From JAEYXS01 sp943367715 (GTDB lineage Bacteria > Verrucomicrobiota > Verrucomicrobiia > Limisphaerales > JAEYXS01): a stretch of 64,000 bases of DNA. The notes under the pieces are model-generated. The model saw nothing but the letters and a program-made list of their open reading frames with translations, made no database searches and was not told where the DNA came from. The stretch spans positions 213,940 to 277,939 of the forward strand of contig CALRJY020000003.1 of NCBI GenBank assembly GCA_943367715.1, written 5' to 3'. Position 1 is the first letter of the stretch. The number at the start of each line of letters is the position of its first letter. Below are positions 53,596-61,799 of the stretch, piece by piece. A program made the translations under genes and the position numbers.

Positions 53596-54906
53596 CTACC
53601 GCGAAACCGTTTCCCGCTTCAACTCCGCAAAAGTGAGGGCCATCTGCTGGGCCATCGACTCGATGCTGAAGCGCGAATGGACCATGCGATGGCCCGTCTC
53701 AGCCATCGTGCGGAGGTGGCGGGTTTCCGTCAGCGTCGTCTCCAGCGCATTGGCCAAGGCACCGGGGCTGTTTGGCTCATAAAGGGCGCCGCCGCCGGTG
53801 GTTTCCACCAGTTCCGGGAAGGAAGCCACACGCGGTTGCACCACTGGTACACCGGAAGCGAGCGCTTCGATCACATAGAGTCCGAACGCCTCACCGTAGA
53901 GGGCAGGCACGCAGAACACGCTCAGGCCGCGGAAGAAATCCAGCTTCTGTTCGCGCGTCAGGTTCGGATGAAACTCCACATCACTTGAAAAGCCGGCCCG
54001 CTGGATACGTGCTTTCAATTGATCGACGAAGGGCTCATCCGATGGGCCACAGCCGCCACCGATTTTCAGCTTCAGGCCGATCACGCGATTGCGTTGCTTG
54101 AGTGAGAGGAAAGCGTCCACCAAGGCGTCGAGGCCCTTGTCCTTGCACATGCGGGCAAAGAAGCCGATGACCGGCGCGGTATTCGTCGTCACCGCTGGCG
54201 GTGTCGTCGGATATCCCGTGAGATTAATGCCGTTGTAGATCACCTTCATCTTCGTAGCGGGGATCTGCATCTTCGCCATCATGCGTTCGCCGAAGTAGCG
54301 GCTTGGAGCGATGAAGAGATCCACCTCGCGACCGCGTTCGGCCAGCAATTGCCACATCGCCTGACGACCTTCCTCCGGCATGGCATCGATGAAAGAGTCT
54401 TCGCCTTGTAACATGCACACCACGGAGGATTTCAATTCCTGCTTCATGCGGCGCGTGAAGCCGATGAGCATGGCATTGGAAAGACTGATGATTTCGGGAT
54501 GTTTCTGTGGTTTGAGATAGGCGATCAGATCTTCCAGTTCGCGGGCCTGATGACCTTCCTCACCGCGCAACATGGAGATGGCGATATCCACCACATCACC
54601 GGCCTGCGTCTTGGCGGCTTTGCCAGAAGCCCATTTCAACAAAGTGGGCGAGGCGATGAGGCGGTGCAGCCATTGGGGCGCGCTGCGGTACCAGGCGGAC
54701 TGCTGCGCCAGATAGACGTTCACGCCGTTGAAGAACGTCGGGACGCCCTTGCTCTGGTCCTCCTCCTCCAAGGTCATGGGGAGGTAGAGCGGGATCATCA
54801 GGGTATCGTGCCCCTGTTTCCGCAAGGCGCCCACCATGGCATTGTCGCGGAAACAATTTCCACAATACATGCCACCGGCACCCGGCGTGATCTGCACGAT
54901 GTTCAC
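53596..54906 (-). CDS. GT4-type glycosyltransferase
   Basis: A 436-residue GT-B transferase separate from the main glycan cluster. The N-terminus MNIVQITPGAGGMYCGNCFRD is typical of a subgroup with a Cys-rich glycine loop; the donor domain has KVIYNGINLTGYP, APVIGFFARMCKDKGLDAL, and the E-x7-E motif in GEAFGLYVIEALASGVPVVQ. The long insertion with IPLYLPMTLEEEDQ is a feature of this subgroup. Likely co-transcribed with the thioesterase downstream. Confidence 0.92.
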   Translation of the reverse strand: MNIVQITPGAGGMYCGNCFRDNAMVGALRKQGHDTLMIPLYLPMTLEEEDQSKGVPTFFNGVNVYLAQQSAWYRSAPQWLHRLIASPTLLKWASGKAAKTQAGDVVDIAISMLRGEEGHQARELEDLIAYLKPQKHPEIISLSNAMLIGFTRRMKQELKSSVVCMLQGEDSFIDAMPEEGRQAMWQLLAERGREVDLFIAPSRYFGERMMAKMQIPATKMKVIYNGINLTGYPTTPPAVTTNTAPVIGFFARMCKDKGLDALVDAFLSLKQRNRVIGLKLKIGGGCGPSDEPFVDQLKARIQRAGFSSDVEFHPNLTREQKLDFFRGLSVFCVPALYGEAFGLYVIEALASGVPVVQPRVASFPELVETTGGGALYEPNSPGALANALETTLTETRHLRTMAETGHRMVHSRFSIESMAQQMALTFAELKRETVSR

Positions 54907-54981
54907 AGGACAATTATCCGCAGAAATATTTAACTGTCCAGTGGCAGAATGGCCCGGGTCCGATTTCCGTCGCGCGTAAGC

Positions 54982-55365
54982 TTAAGCCTGCGGCGCGGTT
55001 TCCGGCGGATCGCGATGCACGGATTCGGGAGAAAAAGCGGGCAGACAGACCGCGATGTATTCGGCACCTTCGGTGCCGGGTGTGCTGTATTGAACCCACT
55101 CGCCGGCTTTGGTGGCGATGGCTTGGCCAGCGTGCACATCGATAAAGCCGTCGTTATGCAACACGCGGAGCATGCCTTTGAGCACGATGGTGAACTCATC
55201 GAATTCAGGCGTCTGGCCCGGTTCCGTCCAGCCGGAGAGACTGATCATGCGTGCGATGCTGAGGCGGGATTCCTGGGAGTTCACGTTCCCGACAAATTCC
55301 TCGATGGTCTTGGGACGGTTACCCGCGGCTTTGATGCGGGTGGGGTGGGCGATCAATATCGGCAT
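54982..55365 (-). CDS. Cupin domain protein
   Basis: A 127-residue protein from the ATG at 55365 (MPILIAHPTRIKAAGNRPK); the frame is open 12 codons further. Cupin-like strands: GNVNSQESRLSIARMISLSG, EPGQTPEFDEFTIVLKGMLRV and DVHAGQAIATKAGEWVQYST. The usual first motif His pair is replaced by Thr/Pro and Glu residues, as in many EutQ-like and ethanolamine-type cupins, so metal binding may be altered. No partner gene is evident. Confidence 0.82.
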   Translation of the reverse strand: MPILIAHPTRIKAAGNRPKTIEEFVGNVNSQESRLSIARMISLSGWTEPGQTPEFDEFTIVLKGMLRVLHNDGFIDVHAGQAIATKAGEWVQYSTPGTEGAEYIAVCLPAFSPESVHRDPPETAPQA

Positions 55366-55557
55366 GCGCAGCAAGATGCGCGAGCCATGCGGGGAGCGCA
55401 AATCGATTGTCAGATTTACGATGAAATGCGTTCACGATTTTTGCGATTCAAGTTCATGCGCACAAACTGCCTGGGAGCGTGGGCTTGCCTCGCGTGACCT
55501 TTTCCGCCTGGCCTTGTCTATTCATTACAGTCAGTAAACCACTAACACCGTAAGTCT

Positions 55558-56835
55558 ATGAGTCGTTTTGCTTACGTGGCATTGGACGCCAAGGGCAAGG
55601 AAAACAGGGGGCAGTTGGACGCCGCCACTTCACTCGAAGCCGTAGCCCGCATCAAGGAGATGGGCTGGTTTCCCACCAAAATCACTGAAACCAAGACTGC
55701 CAAAGGAAAGGCGGGACCGGTCGCGGCAAAACCGGTCACGGGCCTGGCGCGATGGCGCAAGATCACCTTCGGCTCGCACCGGGTAAAACCCAAGTATCTG
55801 GCGACCATCACGCGGCAACTGGCCACGATGCTGGATGCGGGCATGCCGCTGCTGCGCGCGTTGCGATTGTTGCAAGAGCAAGAGACCGGCGGGAGCACGC
55901 TGCTGTTGTTGCGTGAGATCGCGGAGGATATCGAGAGCGGCAATACGTTCAGTGAAGCACTGGCGCGGCATCCGAAGACGTTCGACAAATTGTATGTGAA
56001 CATGGTGAAGGCGGGCGAATTGGGCGGCGTGCTGGAACTGGTGCTGAACCGGCTGGCGGATTTTCTGGAGAAAGCGGAACGTCTGAAAGGGCGCGTCATC
56101 GCCGCGATGTTCTATCCGGTGTCCGTGCTGCTGGTGGCGTTTGGGATCGTGGCCGGGTTGATGCACTTCGTGGTTCCGAAGTTCAAAACGGTTTTCACCG
56201 ACCTGATGGAGGGCAAGCCGCTGCCTGCGTTCACCCAGTTCGTTTTTGATCTGTCCGCGCGTTTTCAAAAACATTTTGTGACGATCTTGCTGAGCTGCAT
56301 CGGGGCGTGGATGTTATTGGTGTTTCTGCGCAAGCTGCCGGTGGTCGGGCGGTGGTGGGACCGGAGGCGTTGGTATCTGCCGGTGGTGGGAAATCTCTTG
56401 CGCAAGCTGGCGCTGGTGCGCTTCACGCGCACTTTGGGAACACTCATTGCCAGTGGTGTGCCGATCTTGCAAGCGCTCGCCATCGTGCGGGAAGTGGCGG
56501 GAAACTTGGTGTTGGCGGAGGCGATCGATGCGGTGCACCAAAGTGTGCGCGAGGGGGAATCACTCACGGCACCCTTGCGCACGGCGCGGATCTTTCCACC
56601 CATTGTGGTCGGGCTGATGGATGTGGGCGAACAAACGGGCGCGCTGCCGGAGATGTTGTTGCGCATCGCCGACACAGCGGAGCAAGAGGCGGACAATATC
56701 ATCGCGGCACTGTCCTCGTTGCTGGAGCCGATCTTGATCGTGATCCTCGCGGTGATCGTGGGCACGATCGTCATCGCGCTGTTCATGCCGATCATCGACA
56801 TCTCGAACGGCTTTGGAACCAAGCCGGGAGAATGA
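55558..56835 (+). CDS. GspF/PilC-type inner-membrane platform protein
   Basis: A 425-residue type II secretion/type IV pilus assembly membrane protein. Residues 1-60 match the GspF start (FAYVALDAKGKENRGQLDA, LEAVARIKEMGWFPTKI). Two T2SSF repeats follow, at about 80-205 (RQLATMLDAGMPLLRALRLL, TFDKLYVNMVKAGELGGVLELVL) and about 285-410 (TRTLGTLIASGVPILQALAIV, PPIVVGLMDVGEQTGALPEMLL), each with membrane helices. Neither the GspE ATPase nor the GspG major pseudopilin operon is adjacent, so it is an orphan here. Confidence 0.93.
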   Translation: MSRFAYVALDAKGKENRGQLDAATSLEAVARIKEMGWFPTKITETKTAKGKAGPVAAKPVTGLARWRKITFGSHRVKPKYLATITRQLATMLDAGMPLLRALRLLQEQETGGSTLLLLREIAEDIESGNTFSEALARHPKTFDKLYVNMVKAGELGGVLELVLNRLADFLEKAERLKGRVIAAMFYPVSVLLVAFGIVAGLMHFVVPKFKTVFTDLMEGKPLPAFTQFVFDLSARFQKHFVTILLSCIGAWMLLVFLRKLPVVGRWWDRRRWYLPVVGNLLRKLALVRFTRTLGTLIASGVPILQALAIVREVAGNLVLAEAIDAVHQSVREGESLTAPLRTARIFPPIVVGLMDVGEQTGALPEMLLRIADTAEQEADNIIAALSSLLEPILIVILAVIVGTIVIALFMPIIDISNGFGTKPGE

Positions 56836-56839
56836 TGCG

Positions 56840-57880
56840 TCAGGCTTTTTTCTTGGGCTTGAACTGGGCGGCGTGAAGCTGGATGAGGGTCAGCTCTTTC
56901 TCGGTCAAGCGGCTGCGGACCAGCAACCAGTGTTCGTGGTGGTGCGGCTTGCCCTGGGTCTTCACCGCCAGGAAAAGCCATTTTCCCGCCTCAAAATTAT
57001 TGCGCTCGCAGCCGAGACCTTCGCTGAGCATGTAGCCCATCATGTATTGCGATTCGGGATTGCCCCGCTCGGCCGCGCGCTGGAACCATTCGATAGCGGC
57101 GGTGTAGTCTTTGTCCACGCCCCGGCCGGTATAGTAGAGATAGGCCAGACCGTATTCCGCCCAATCATGGTTCTGTTTTCCCGCCGCTTCATACCAGCGC
57201 GCTGCCTGTTGGGGATCCGTGGGGATGTCCTTGCTCTTGTCATAGAGAGTGGCGAGTTCGTATTGGGCCCAAACGACGCCAGCTTCCGACGCCTGACGGT
57301 ACCACTTCACTGCTTCGGGGATATCTTTGGGGAGACCGCCTTCGCCCGTGGTGTAAATCATGGCGAGCTCATAGGCCGACCATTCGTTGCCACCTTCGGC
57401 GGAGGCTTTGTACCAGCGAATGGCCTCCGCCATGTTCTGGGGGACGCTTTTTCCGGCGCGGTATTGGTCAGCCAGGAGCGGTTGGGCGTATTTGTGACCT
57501 TGAGCGGCGGCGCGTGACAGCCATTGCAGAGCTTTGGCCGCATCGGGTGTGGCGCGAGGGAAGGCAGCCAAACCGGCGCTGTTGGTGGCGAGGAAGGCAT
57601 TGGCAGCGGCCCGGAAGCGGGTGGTGGCAGTGTCAGGATCAGCGGGGCCTACCATGCTATTCAGGTAGAGCAACCCCAACCGGAACTGCGCCTCGGCATC
57701 GCCAGCCTCCCCCTGCGCCAGCCATTCCTTTTCCGCAGCCGACTGGGTGGAGGTCACCGTGGGCGGCGGGTTGGTAGCAGGCGACGCTGGGGTTGATGGC
57801 TTTTGATCGCAGCCGTTCCCCATCAGCAACACGGTTGCCACCAACAAGAGCCCTAACTGTTTCCTAACGTCCACTCTCAC
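56840..57880 (-). CDS. Sel1-repeat lipoprotein
   Basis: A 346-residue protein with a signal peptide and lipobox (LLMGNGC, Cys24), so probably lipid-anchored. After a Pro/Thr-rich linker it has several Sel1-like repeats (SLR): GDAEAQFRLGLLYLNSM, GHKYAQPLLADQYRAGKSVP, GGNEWSAYELAMIYTTGEGG, GVVWAQYELATLYDKSKD and so on, about seven units. Sel1 repeats are helical protein-binding scaffolds. Convergent with the GspF gene, only 4 bp apart. No further function can be named. Confidence 0.9.
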   Translation of the reverse strand: MRVDVRKQLGLLLVATVLLMGNGCDQKPSTPASPATNPPPTVTSTQSAAEKEWLAQGEAGDAEAQFRLGLLYLNSMVGPADPDTATTRFRAAANAFLATNSAGLAAFPRATPDAAKALQWLSRAAAQGHKYAQPLLADQYRAGKSVPQNMAEAIRWYKASAEGGNEWSAYELAMIYTTGEGGLPKDIPEAVKWYRQASEAGVVWAQYELATLYDKSKDIPTDPQQAARWYEAAGKQNHDWAEYGLAYLYYTGRGVDKDYTAAIEWFQRAAERGNPESQYMMGYMLSEGLGCERNNFEAGKWLFLAVKTQGKPHHHEHWLLVRSRLTEKELTLIQLHAAQFKPKKKA

Positions 57881-57941
57881 GCAGGGAGAGTTTACCGTTC
57901 AATTTCCAGCGGACGCAAGACAGGTGAAGTCCCGGCTACCA

Positions 57942-58427
57942 CTAGGGGATGGCCAAGGGGGGCGGTAGGCTATTGGCTGGTTGACTGGATGCTGAACGGG
58001 CATGGACGATGAAGATCTCGCCGGCTTGCGGATCGAGCGTCAGGGCAAAACCGTGCGGCGGTTGCAGGGAAGCCAGGACGGGATGGAACTGTTGCAACTC
58101 CGGCAAGGTGTGAGGGAGGCGGTTATGTTTTTTGCGATAGTCTTCGAGCGCGGCGTTCCACTTCAAATAGACTTTCTCGGTGAGGTCGGCCAGTTCCGCC
58201 TTTTTTTCTGCGTCATTCACCAAGGGAACCGAGGCGGAAGATGGTGTGTTGGCGGGAGTGGCGAGGGGATCGAAGGCTGACGGCGTGCCGAGGGATGGAG
58301 TAACGGCGGAGACATCGACCACGGGGAGCGCGGCTGTTTGGGCAGGGGCGACTACGAGATCGGTTTCTTCGGTGGAGCAGCCGACGACCAAGGCGGATAG
58401 GACGAGGAGATGGTAAAAATGTTTCAT
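57942..58427 (-). CDS. Small lipoprotein of unknown function
   Basis: A 161-residue protein starting at the ATG at 58427; the open frame extends to 58490. Signal and lipobox MKHFYHLLVLSALVVGC with Cys17. A Pro/Ser/Thr/Ala-rich linker is followed by AELTEKVYLKWNAALEDYRKKH-type helix (KKHNRLPHTLPELQQFHP) and FALTLDPQAGEIFIVHA. The helix-strand combination resembles the soluble part of some pseudopilin-like proteins, so a link with the prepilin-like gene upstream (84 bp) is possible but weak. Confidence 0.6.
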   Translation of the reverse strand: MKHFYHLLVLSALVVGCSTEETDLVVAPAQTAALPVVDVSAVTPSLGTPSAFDPLATPANTPSSASVPLVNDAEKKAELADLTEKVYLKWNAALEDYRKKHNRLPHTLPELQQFHPVLASLQPPHGFALTLDPQAGEIFIVHARSASSQPANSLPPPLAIP

Positions 58428-58511
58428 GATGCTTAATGGATAATGGTGAGGAAGGGGTGACCGCCGAGTAATGCACGACCCGACGGTCACCCATGGACAC
58501 GGTCCAGGAGC

Positions 58512-59426
58512 TTAATCTTTGGAATTGATGGTCCAGTAACCGGTCTGCCGCTGGAGTACGGTGTTGGTTTCACCCAAGGTTTTTTCCGGGGCCAAGGTTT
58601 CCGCGTGACCATCCACAAAGAGGAAGTTGAAGCCGCCATTGTGGAAGTTCGGAGCGGTTTCCGCATCTTGGCCGGAGGGCAGGAACTGGTTTGGGCCGGC
58701 GTGCGGGATGCCAGACTGGTTCTGATTTCCCTGCACGTTGTTCGGATGCGTGCGCTCGGTGATGATGAGTGTTTCGCTCGGGGCCTGGATGATCGCGGTG
58801 CGCACGGCTTTTTGATGGCGCGGGTAGCCGCTGTTGACGCTATCGCGCGAGTCCCACGAGTTCATGGTGGCGTCCTGCCAATCCCAGCCGAGACCGACAC
58901 CGGTGCGGTTGGCAGGATTCGGCGGCCAATCGGCGGCGGAAGGAGCCTGTGGTCCGATGGTCAATTGACCATTGTTGTGCATGGCCATGGCGTAGCTGCG
59001 GCGGGCACCGAGCGGGAAGCCATCAAGGGGCAGCTTGTCGGACGGGCAGACGAGCGCGGGGATGCGTTGGCCGAAGGGGATGTGATTCTTGCGCTTGTCG
59101 TCTTCGGCCCAATTGCCGCCGAGGTAGTTGTTGATCACGTCATCCCAGCTCCAATGCCAGTTGCCTTGTTGCACGAGGCGGATGCCCTGATAGGGGAGCT
59201 TTTCCTTCTGGTCATCGGAGTACATCTGGATGGCGAGACCGACCTGCTTGAGGTTGCTCAGGCACTTGGTGGCCAGGCCCTTGGTCTTGGCCTTGGCCAA
59301 GGCAGGCAGGAGCATGCCAGCGAGGATCGCGATGATGGCGATGACGACGAGCAGCTCAATGAGCGTGAAACCGTGGGAACGCCGGGAGGCGTTGCGGGAC
59401 CGTGAGGACGATTGAGTGACAGACAT
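58512..59426 (-). CDS. Prepilin-like protein with H-x9-D-G motif (DUF1559-type)
   Basis: A 304-residue protein whose N-terminus carries a type IV prepilin cleavage/methylation site, GFTLIELLVVIAIIAILAGMLLPAL. The C-terminus has NFHNGGFNFLFVDGHAETLAP, the H-x9-D-G signature of planctomycete/verrucomicrobial pseudopilin-like proteins. The middle has LKQVGLAIQMYSDDQKEKLPY and RSYAMAMHNNGQ. These proteins are very abundant in the phylum; their roles are unproven. The leader peptidase and assembly genes are not nearby, except the GspF-like gene 1.7 kb away. Confidence 0.93.
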   Translation of the reverse strand: MSVTQSSSRSRNASRRSHGFTLIELLVVIAIIAILAGMLLPALAKAKTKGLATKCLSNLKQVGLAIQMYSDDQKEKLPYQGIRLVQQGNWHWSWDDVINNYLGGNWAEDDKRKNHIPFGQRIPALVCPSDKLPLDGFPLGARRSYAMAMHNNGQLTIGPQAPSAADWPPNPANRTGVGLGWDWQDATMNSWDSRDSVNSGYPRHQKAVRTAIIQAPSETLIITERTHPNNVQGNQNQSGIPHAGPNQFLPSGQDAETAPNFHNGGFNFLFVDGHAETLAPEKTLGETNTVLQRQTGYWTINSKD

Positions 59427-59514
59427 GGATTTTCATATTCATGGCCTTCCTCCAGAGGTCTGGTAAGAGCTAACCGATCAATGATGAGCGCCCTGAGCGG
59501 GGTCGCTTTTCTAC

Positions 59515-59706
59515 TTACTCTTGGTCGCGTTCGGGACGATCGAGCCGCACTTTTTCCGTGCACTCGATCTGGACGACGCGACCTTCATGAACCACCACCT
59601 GCACCACGCCGAAGCGGAGGGCGGACACCTTTTGCTTCACCACGGCCAGCCAATCCTCTTCAGAATTCACAGGCGTTGCGCGATTTGGTGTCGGTTGGTT
59701 ATTCAT
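59515..59706 (-). CDS. YezD-family (DUF2292) small protein
   Basis: A 63-residue protein. LRFGVVQVVVHEGRVVQIECTEKVRL matches the YezD/DUF2292 core (usual form G-x-V-x-I-x-V-x2-G-x-V-x-Q-I-E-x-x-E-K-x-R). The preceding NSEEDWLAVVKQKVSA is a short helix. The family is found next to sulfur and sulfonate genes in some bacteria, but no such neighbours are here. Predicted cytoplasmic. Confidence 0.85.
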   Translation of the reverse strand: MNNQPTPNRATPVNSEEDWLAVVKQKVSALRFGVVQVVVHEGRVVQIECTEKVRLDRPERDQE

Positions 59707-59787
59707 ATACTACAGTAACTAGGTAGAGATTATGTATATTTCATTTTTGTGCAAGGGGAAATTTCAAAAAATCTTTGGTGATGTTGT

Positions 59788-59817
59788 AAAAAGGCAGCGG
59801 CAAAGGCAGACGCTGCC
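59788..59817 (-). terminator. Intrinsic terminator of the PQQ-propeller gene
   Basis: On the minus strand GGCAGCG, an 11-base loop, CGCTGCC, then five T residues. It lies downstream of the stop at 59923. Confidence 0.75.
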
Positions 59818-59831
59818 CTGGGCTGGAATCT

Positions 59832-59850
59832 TTTGGCCCGTTGGGCCAAA
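59832..59850. repeat. Perfect 8-bp palindrome
   Basis: TTTGGCCC (59832-59839) and GGGCCAAA (59843-59850) with loop GTT. Next to the terminator and a further GAGGTC/GACCTC hairpin near 59880-59900, so this gap holds several short palindromes. Confidence 0.6.
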
Positions 59851-59922
59851 GGCTTAATTTGCTTGTGCCCGTTGCTGTGGGCGAGGTCCGACCTCACGGC
59901 ACGGGGTGAAGCACCCACAACT

Positions 59923-61164
59923 TCACTTCTGAATCCGATACAAATGCGTTTTGCTGCGGAGGATCAATGCGTCATCCACTACGGCGGGGGCAGACATGAA
60001 GCCGTCGCCGAGTTTGCTTTTGGCGAGGATCTTCAGTTCGCGGCCGGGTTGGAGGACGGTGATGTCGCCAGTGTGACTGAAGAGGTAGAGGCGGCCATCC
60101 ACATGGAGCGGCGTGGCGGAATAGGCGCCGCCGATGCGTTCCTTCCAGATCTCGGTGCCATCGATGGCATCCAGGCAGGTGACGATGCCGTCATCGGAGA
60201 CGAGGAAGAGGTCCTTGCCGATGACGATGGGCGTGGGCTTGCTGGGCACGCCTTTCAGATATTTCCAGGCGACGTGGGTGTTGGTGAGATCGCCTTTGCC
60301 ATCGGGCTTGATGACCCAGAGCTGTGCTTTGTCGAAACAGGAGGAGACGTAGAGCAGTCCGTTGGCGTAGACGGGTGGTTGCACATTCGAATAGCCGGGG
60401 ACGTCCACCCACCAGATCTCTTTACCGGTGAGCGGCTCGTAACTGCTGAGGCGAAAGCCGCCGGGGCTGACGAGTTGGTCCTGGCCGTTCACATTGATGA
60501 TCGTCGGTGTCGCATACGCTTTACGCTTCTGCGGATTGGCCGCGCTCATGTCATTCGAGCGATCGGTCTTCCACACTTGTTGGCCGGTCTTCTTGTCCAG
60601 GGCGACGACGTAGCGGAGTTCGGTGCCATCGCAATTCAGGATAAAGAGATTCTTGTAGAGGATGGGGGAACTGCCGGGGCCGTTACCGCCGTGATCGTGA
60701 GGGAGACGGGCGTTCTTCCAGAGAATCTTGCCGGACTTGGTATCCACACACGCGGCCCCATACATGCCGAAGGCGAAGTAGGCGCGGCCATCTTCCAATA
60801 CTGGAGTAGGGGAGGCGTGGCTGTTCAGGGCGTGGATCGGTGCGGGGGCATCGATGTGGAAAAGCTCGATATCATGAAGCAGTTTTCCAGTCTCGCGCTC
60901 CACGCAGATGGCGCGGAGGGATTTGCCTTCATCGGTGGCGGTGGCCATCCAGATCTGCTTGCCGAGCACCACGGGTGAGGACCAGCCCTTGCCGGGGATC
61001 GCGACTTTCCAGCGCACGTCTTTGTCTTCGGCGAATTCGGTGGGGATGTTCTTCCCTTGCGCATGGCCGGGCTGGCCTTGGCCGAGGAACTTGGGCCAGT
61101 CAGAATCCGCAAAGGCATTTCCCGCGAGCAGGGCGGCAGCAAAGAGTCCGGTGATCAGGCGCAT
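59923..61164 (-). CDS. PQQ-like beta-propeller protein
   Basis: A 413-residue secreted protein (signal MRLITGLFAAALLAGNAFA). It is made of repeated propeller blades with the PQQ/BamB wording: WKVAIPGKGWSSPVVLGKQIWMATA, GAACVDTKSGKILWKNARLP, VALDKKTGQQVWKTDRS, TCLDAIDGTEIWKERIGG and so on. The DWPKFLGQGQPGHAQGKNIP N-terminus is common in planctomycete and verrucomicrobial members of unknown substrate. True PQQ dehydrogenase ligands cannot be assigned by eye. Minus-strand, after the DoxX gene. Confidence 0.9.
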   Translation of the reverse strand: MRLITGLFAAALLAGNAFADSDWPKFLGQGQPGHAQGKNIPTEFAEDKDVRWKVAIPGKGWSSPVVLGKQIWMATATDEGKSLRAICVERETGKLLHDIELFHIDAPAPIHALNSHASPTPVLEDGRAYFAFGMYGAACVDTKSGKILWKNARLPHDHGGNGPGSSPILYKNLFILNCDGTELRYVVALDKKTGQQVWKTDRSNDMSAANPQKRKAYATPTIINVNGQDQLVSPGGFRLSSYEPLTGKEIWWVDVPGYSNVQPPVYANGLLYVSSCFDKAQLWVIKPDGKGDLTNTHVAWKYLKGVPSKPTPIVIGKDLFLVSDDGIVTCLDAIDGTEIWKERIGGAYSATPLHVDGRLYLFSHTGDITVLQPGRELKILAKSKLGDGFMSAPAVVDDALILRSKTHLYRIQK

Positions 61165-61237
61165 AGGCTTCAGATTTGAAGCGCTTATCTGAAGGGAAAT
61201 TCAAAGAGATTCAATGCTTTAAAGACGGGGCGGGCAC

Positions 61238-61279
61238 CCCTCACCCCGGCCCTCTCCCCTCCAAGGGGCGAGGGTGGTG
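61238..61279. repeat. Palindromic REP-like element, copy 3
   Basis: CCCTCACCCCGGCCCTCTCC leads into a stem CCCTCTCCCCT (61250-61260) / AGGGGCGAGGG (61264-61274), three-base loop, one mismatch. Lies between the DoxX and PQQ-propeller genes. Confidence 0.75.
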
Positions 61280-61292
61280 GAGCGCTTCCGTG

Positions 61293-61724
61293 CTATTTTC
61301 GCTGCACCGGCATTTCATGGGCGGTTTGCACGGGCGACAAACAAGCGAAGTATACCCAGTAGATGAGTGCGAATTGCAGAGGAAGGCGCGCCCACAATGC
61401 CCAATTGGGAATGGAGACGCCTTCCCAACCGTTCAAAGCCGCGTTGATATTGGCGGGAAAAATCGCGATGAGCAAAAGGATGAGGCACCAGCCGGTGAGG
61501 CGTCGTAGAGAGGGAACGAGCACGCCGATGCCACCGAGCATCTCGGCCAGGCCGCTGATGATGTTCAAGGCCTCATGCGCTGGCAGAGACTTGGGCATCA
61601 TCGCGAGATATGGTTTTGGATTCAGGAAATGGTTGAGGCCGGCGATGAAGAAGAATACGGCGAGGAAATAGCGGGCACGTTGACGAGTGCGGTGTTTGGG
61701 ATCGGTGATTGCGGGTGAACTCAC
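61293..61724 (-). CDS. DoxX-family membrane protein
   Basis: A 143-residue protein with about four membrane helices: YFLAVFFFIAGLNHFLNP, LAEMLGGIGVLVPSL, GWCLILLLIAIFPANI and a final LPLQFALIYWVYFA. The FIAGLNHFLNPKPYLAMMP and NIISGLAEMLGGIGVL blocks match DoxX/DUF417-like proteins. Family roles include terminal oxidase accessory function and antioxidant protection; which applies is unknown. Confidence 0.87.
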   Translation of the reverse strand: MSSPAITDPKHRTRQRARYFLAVFFFIAGLNHFLNPKPYLAMMPKSLPAHEALNIISGLAEMLGGIGVLVPSLRRLTGWCLILLLIAIFPANINAALNGWEGVSIPNWALWARLPLQFALIYWVYFACLSPVQTAHEMPVQRK

Positions 61725-61799
61725 AGGCGGAAAATAACACTGCGGCTGCTCCGTGCAAGCACCGGAGGCAGCCGCAGATTTCGATCTATCGATGTAGGA

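Noticed and set aside
59833..60978. 381-residue plus-strand frame
   Set aside because: Antisense to the PQQ-propeller gene; begins in a palindrome-rich gap.
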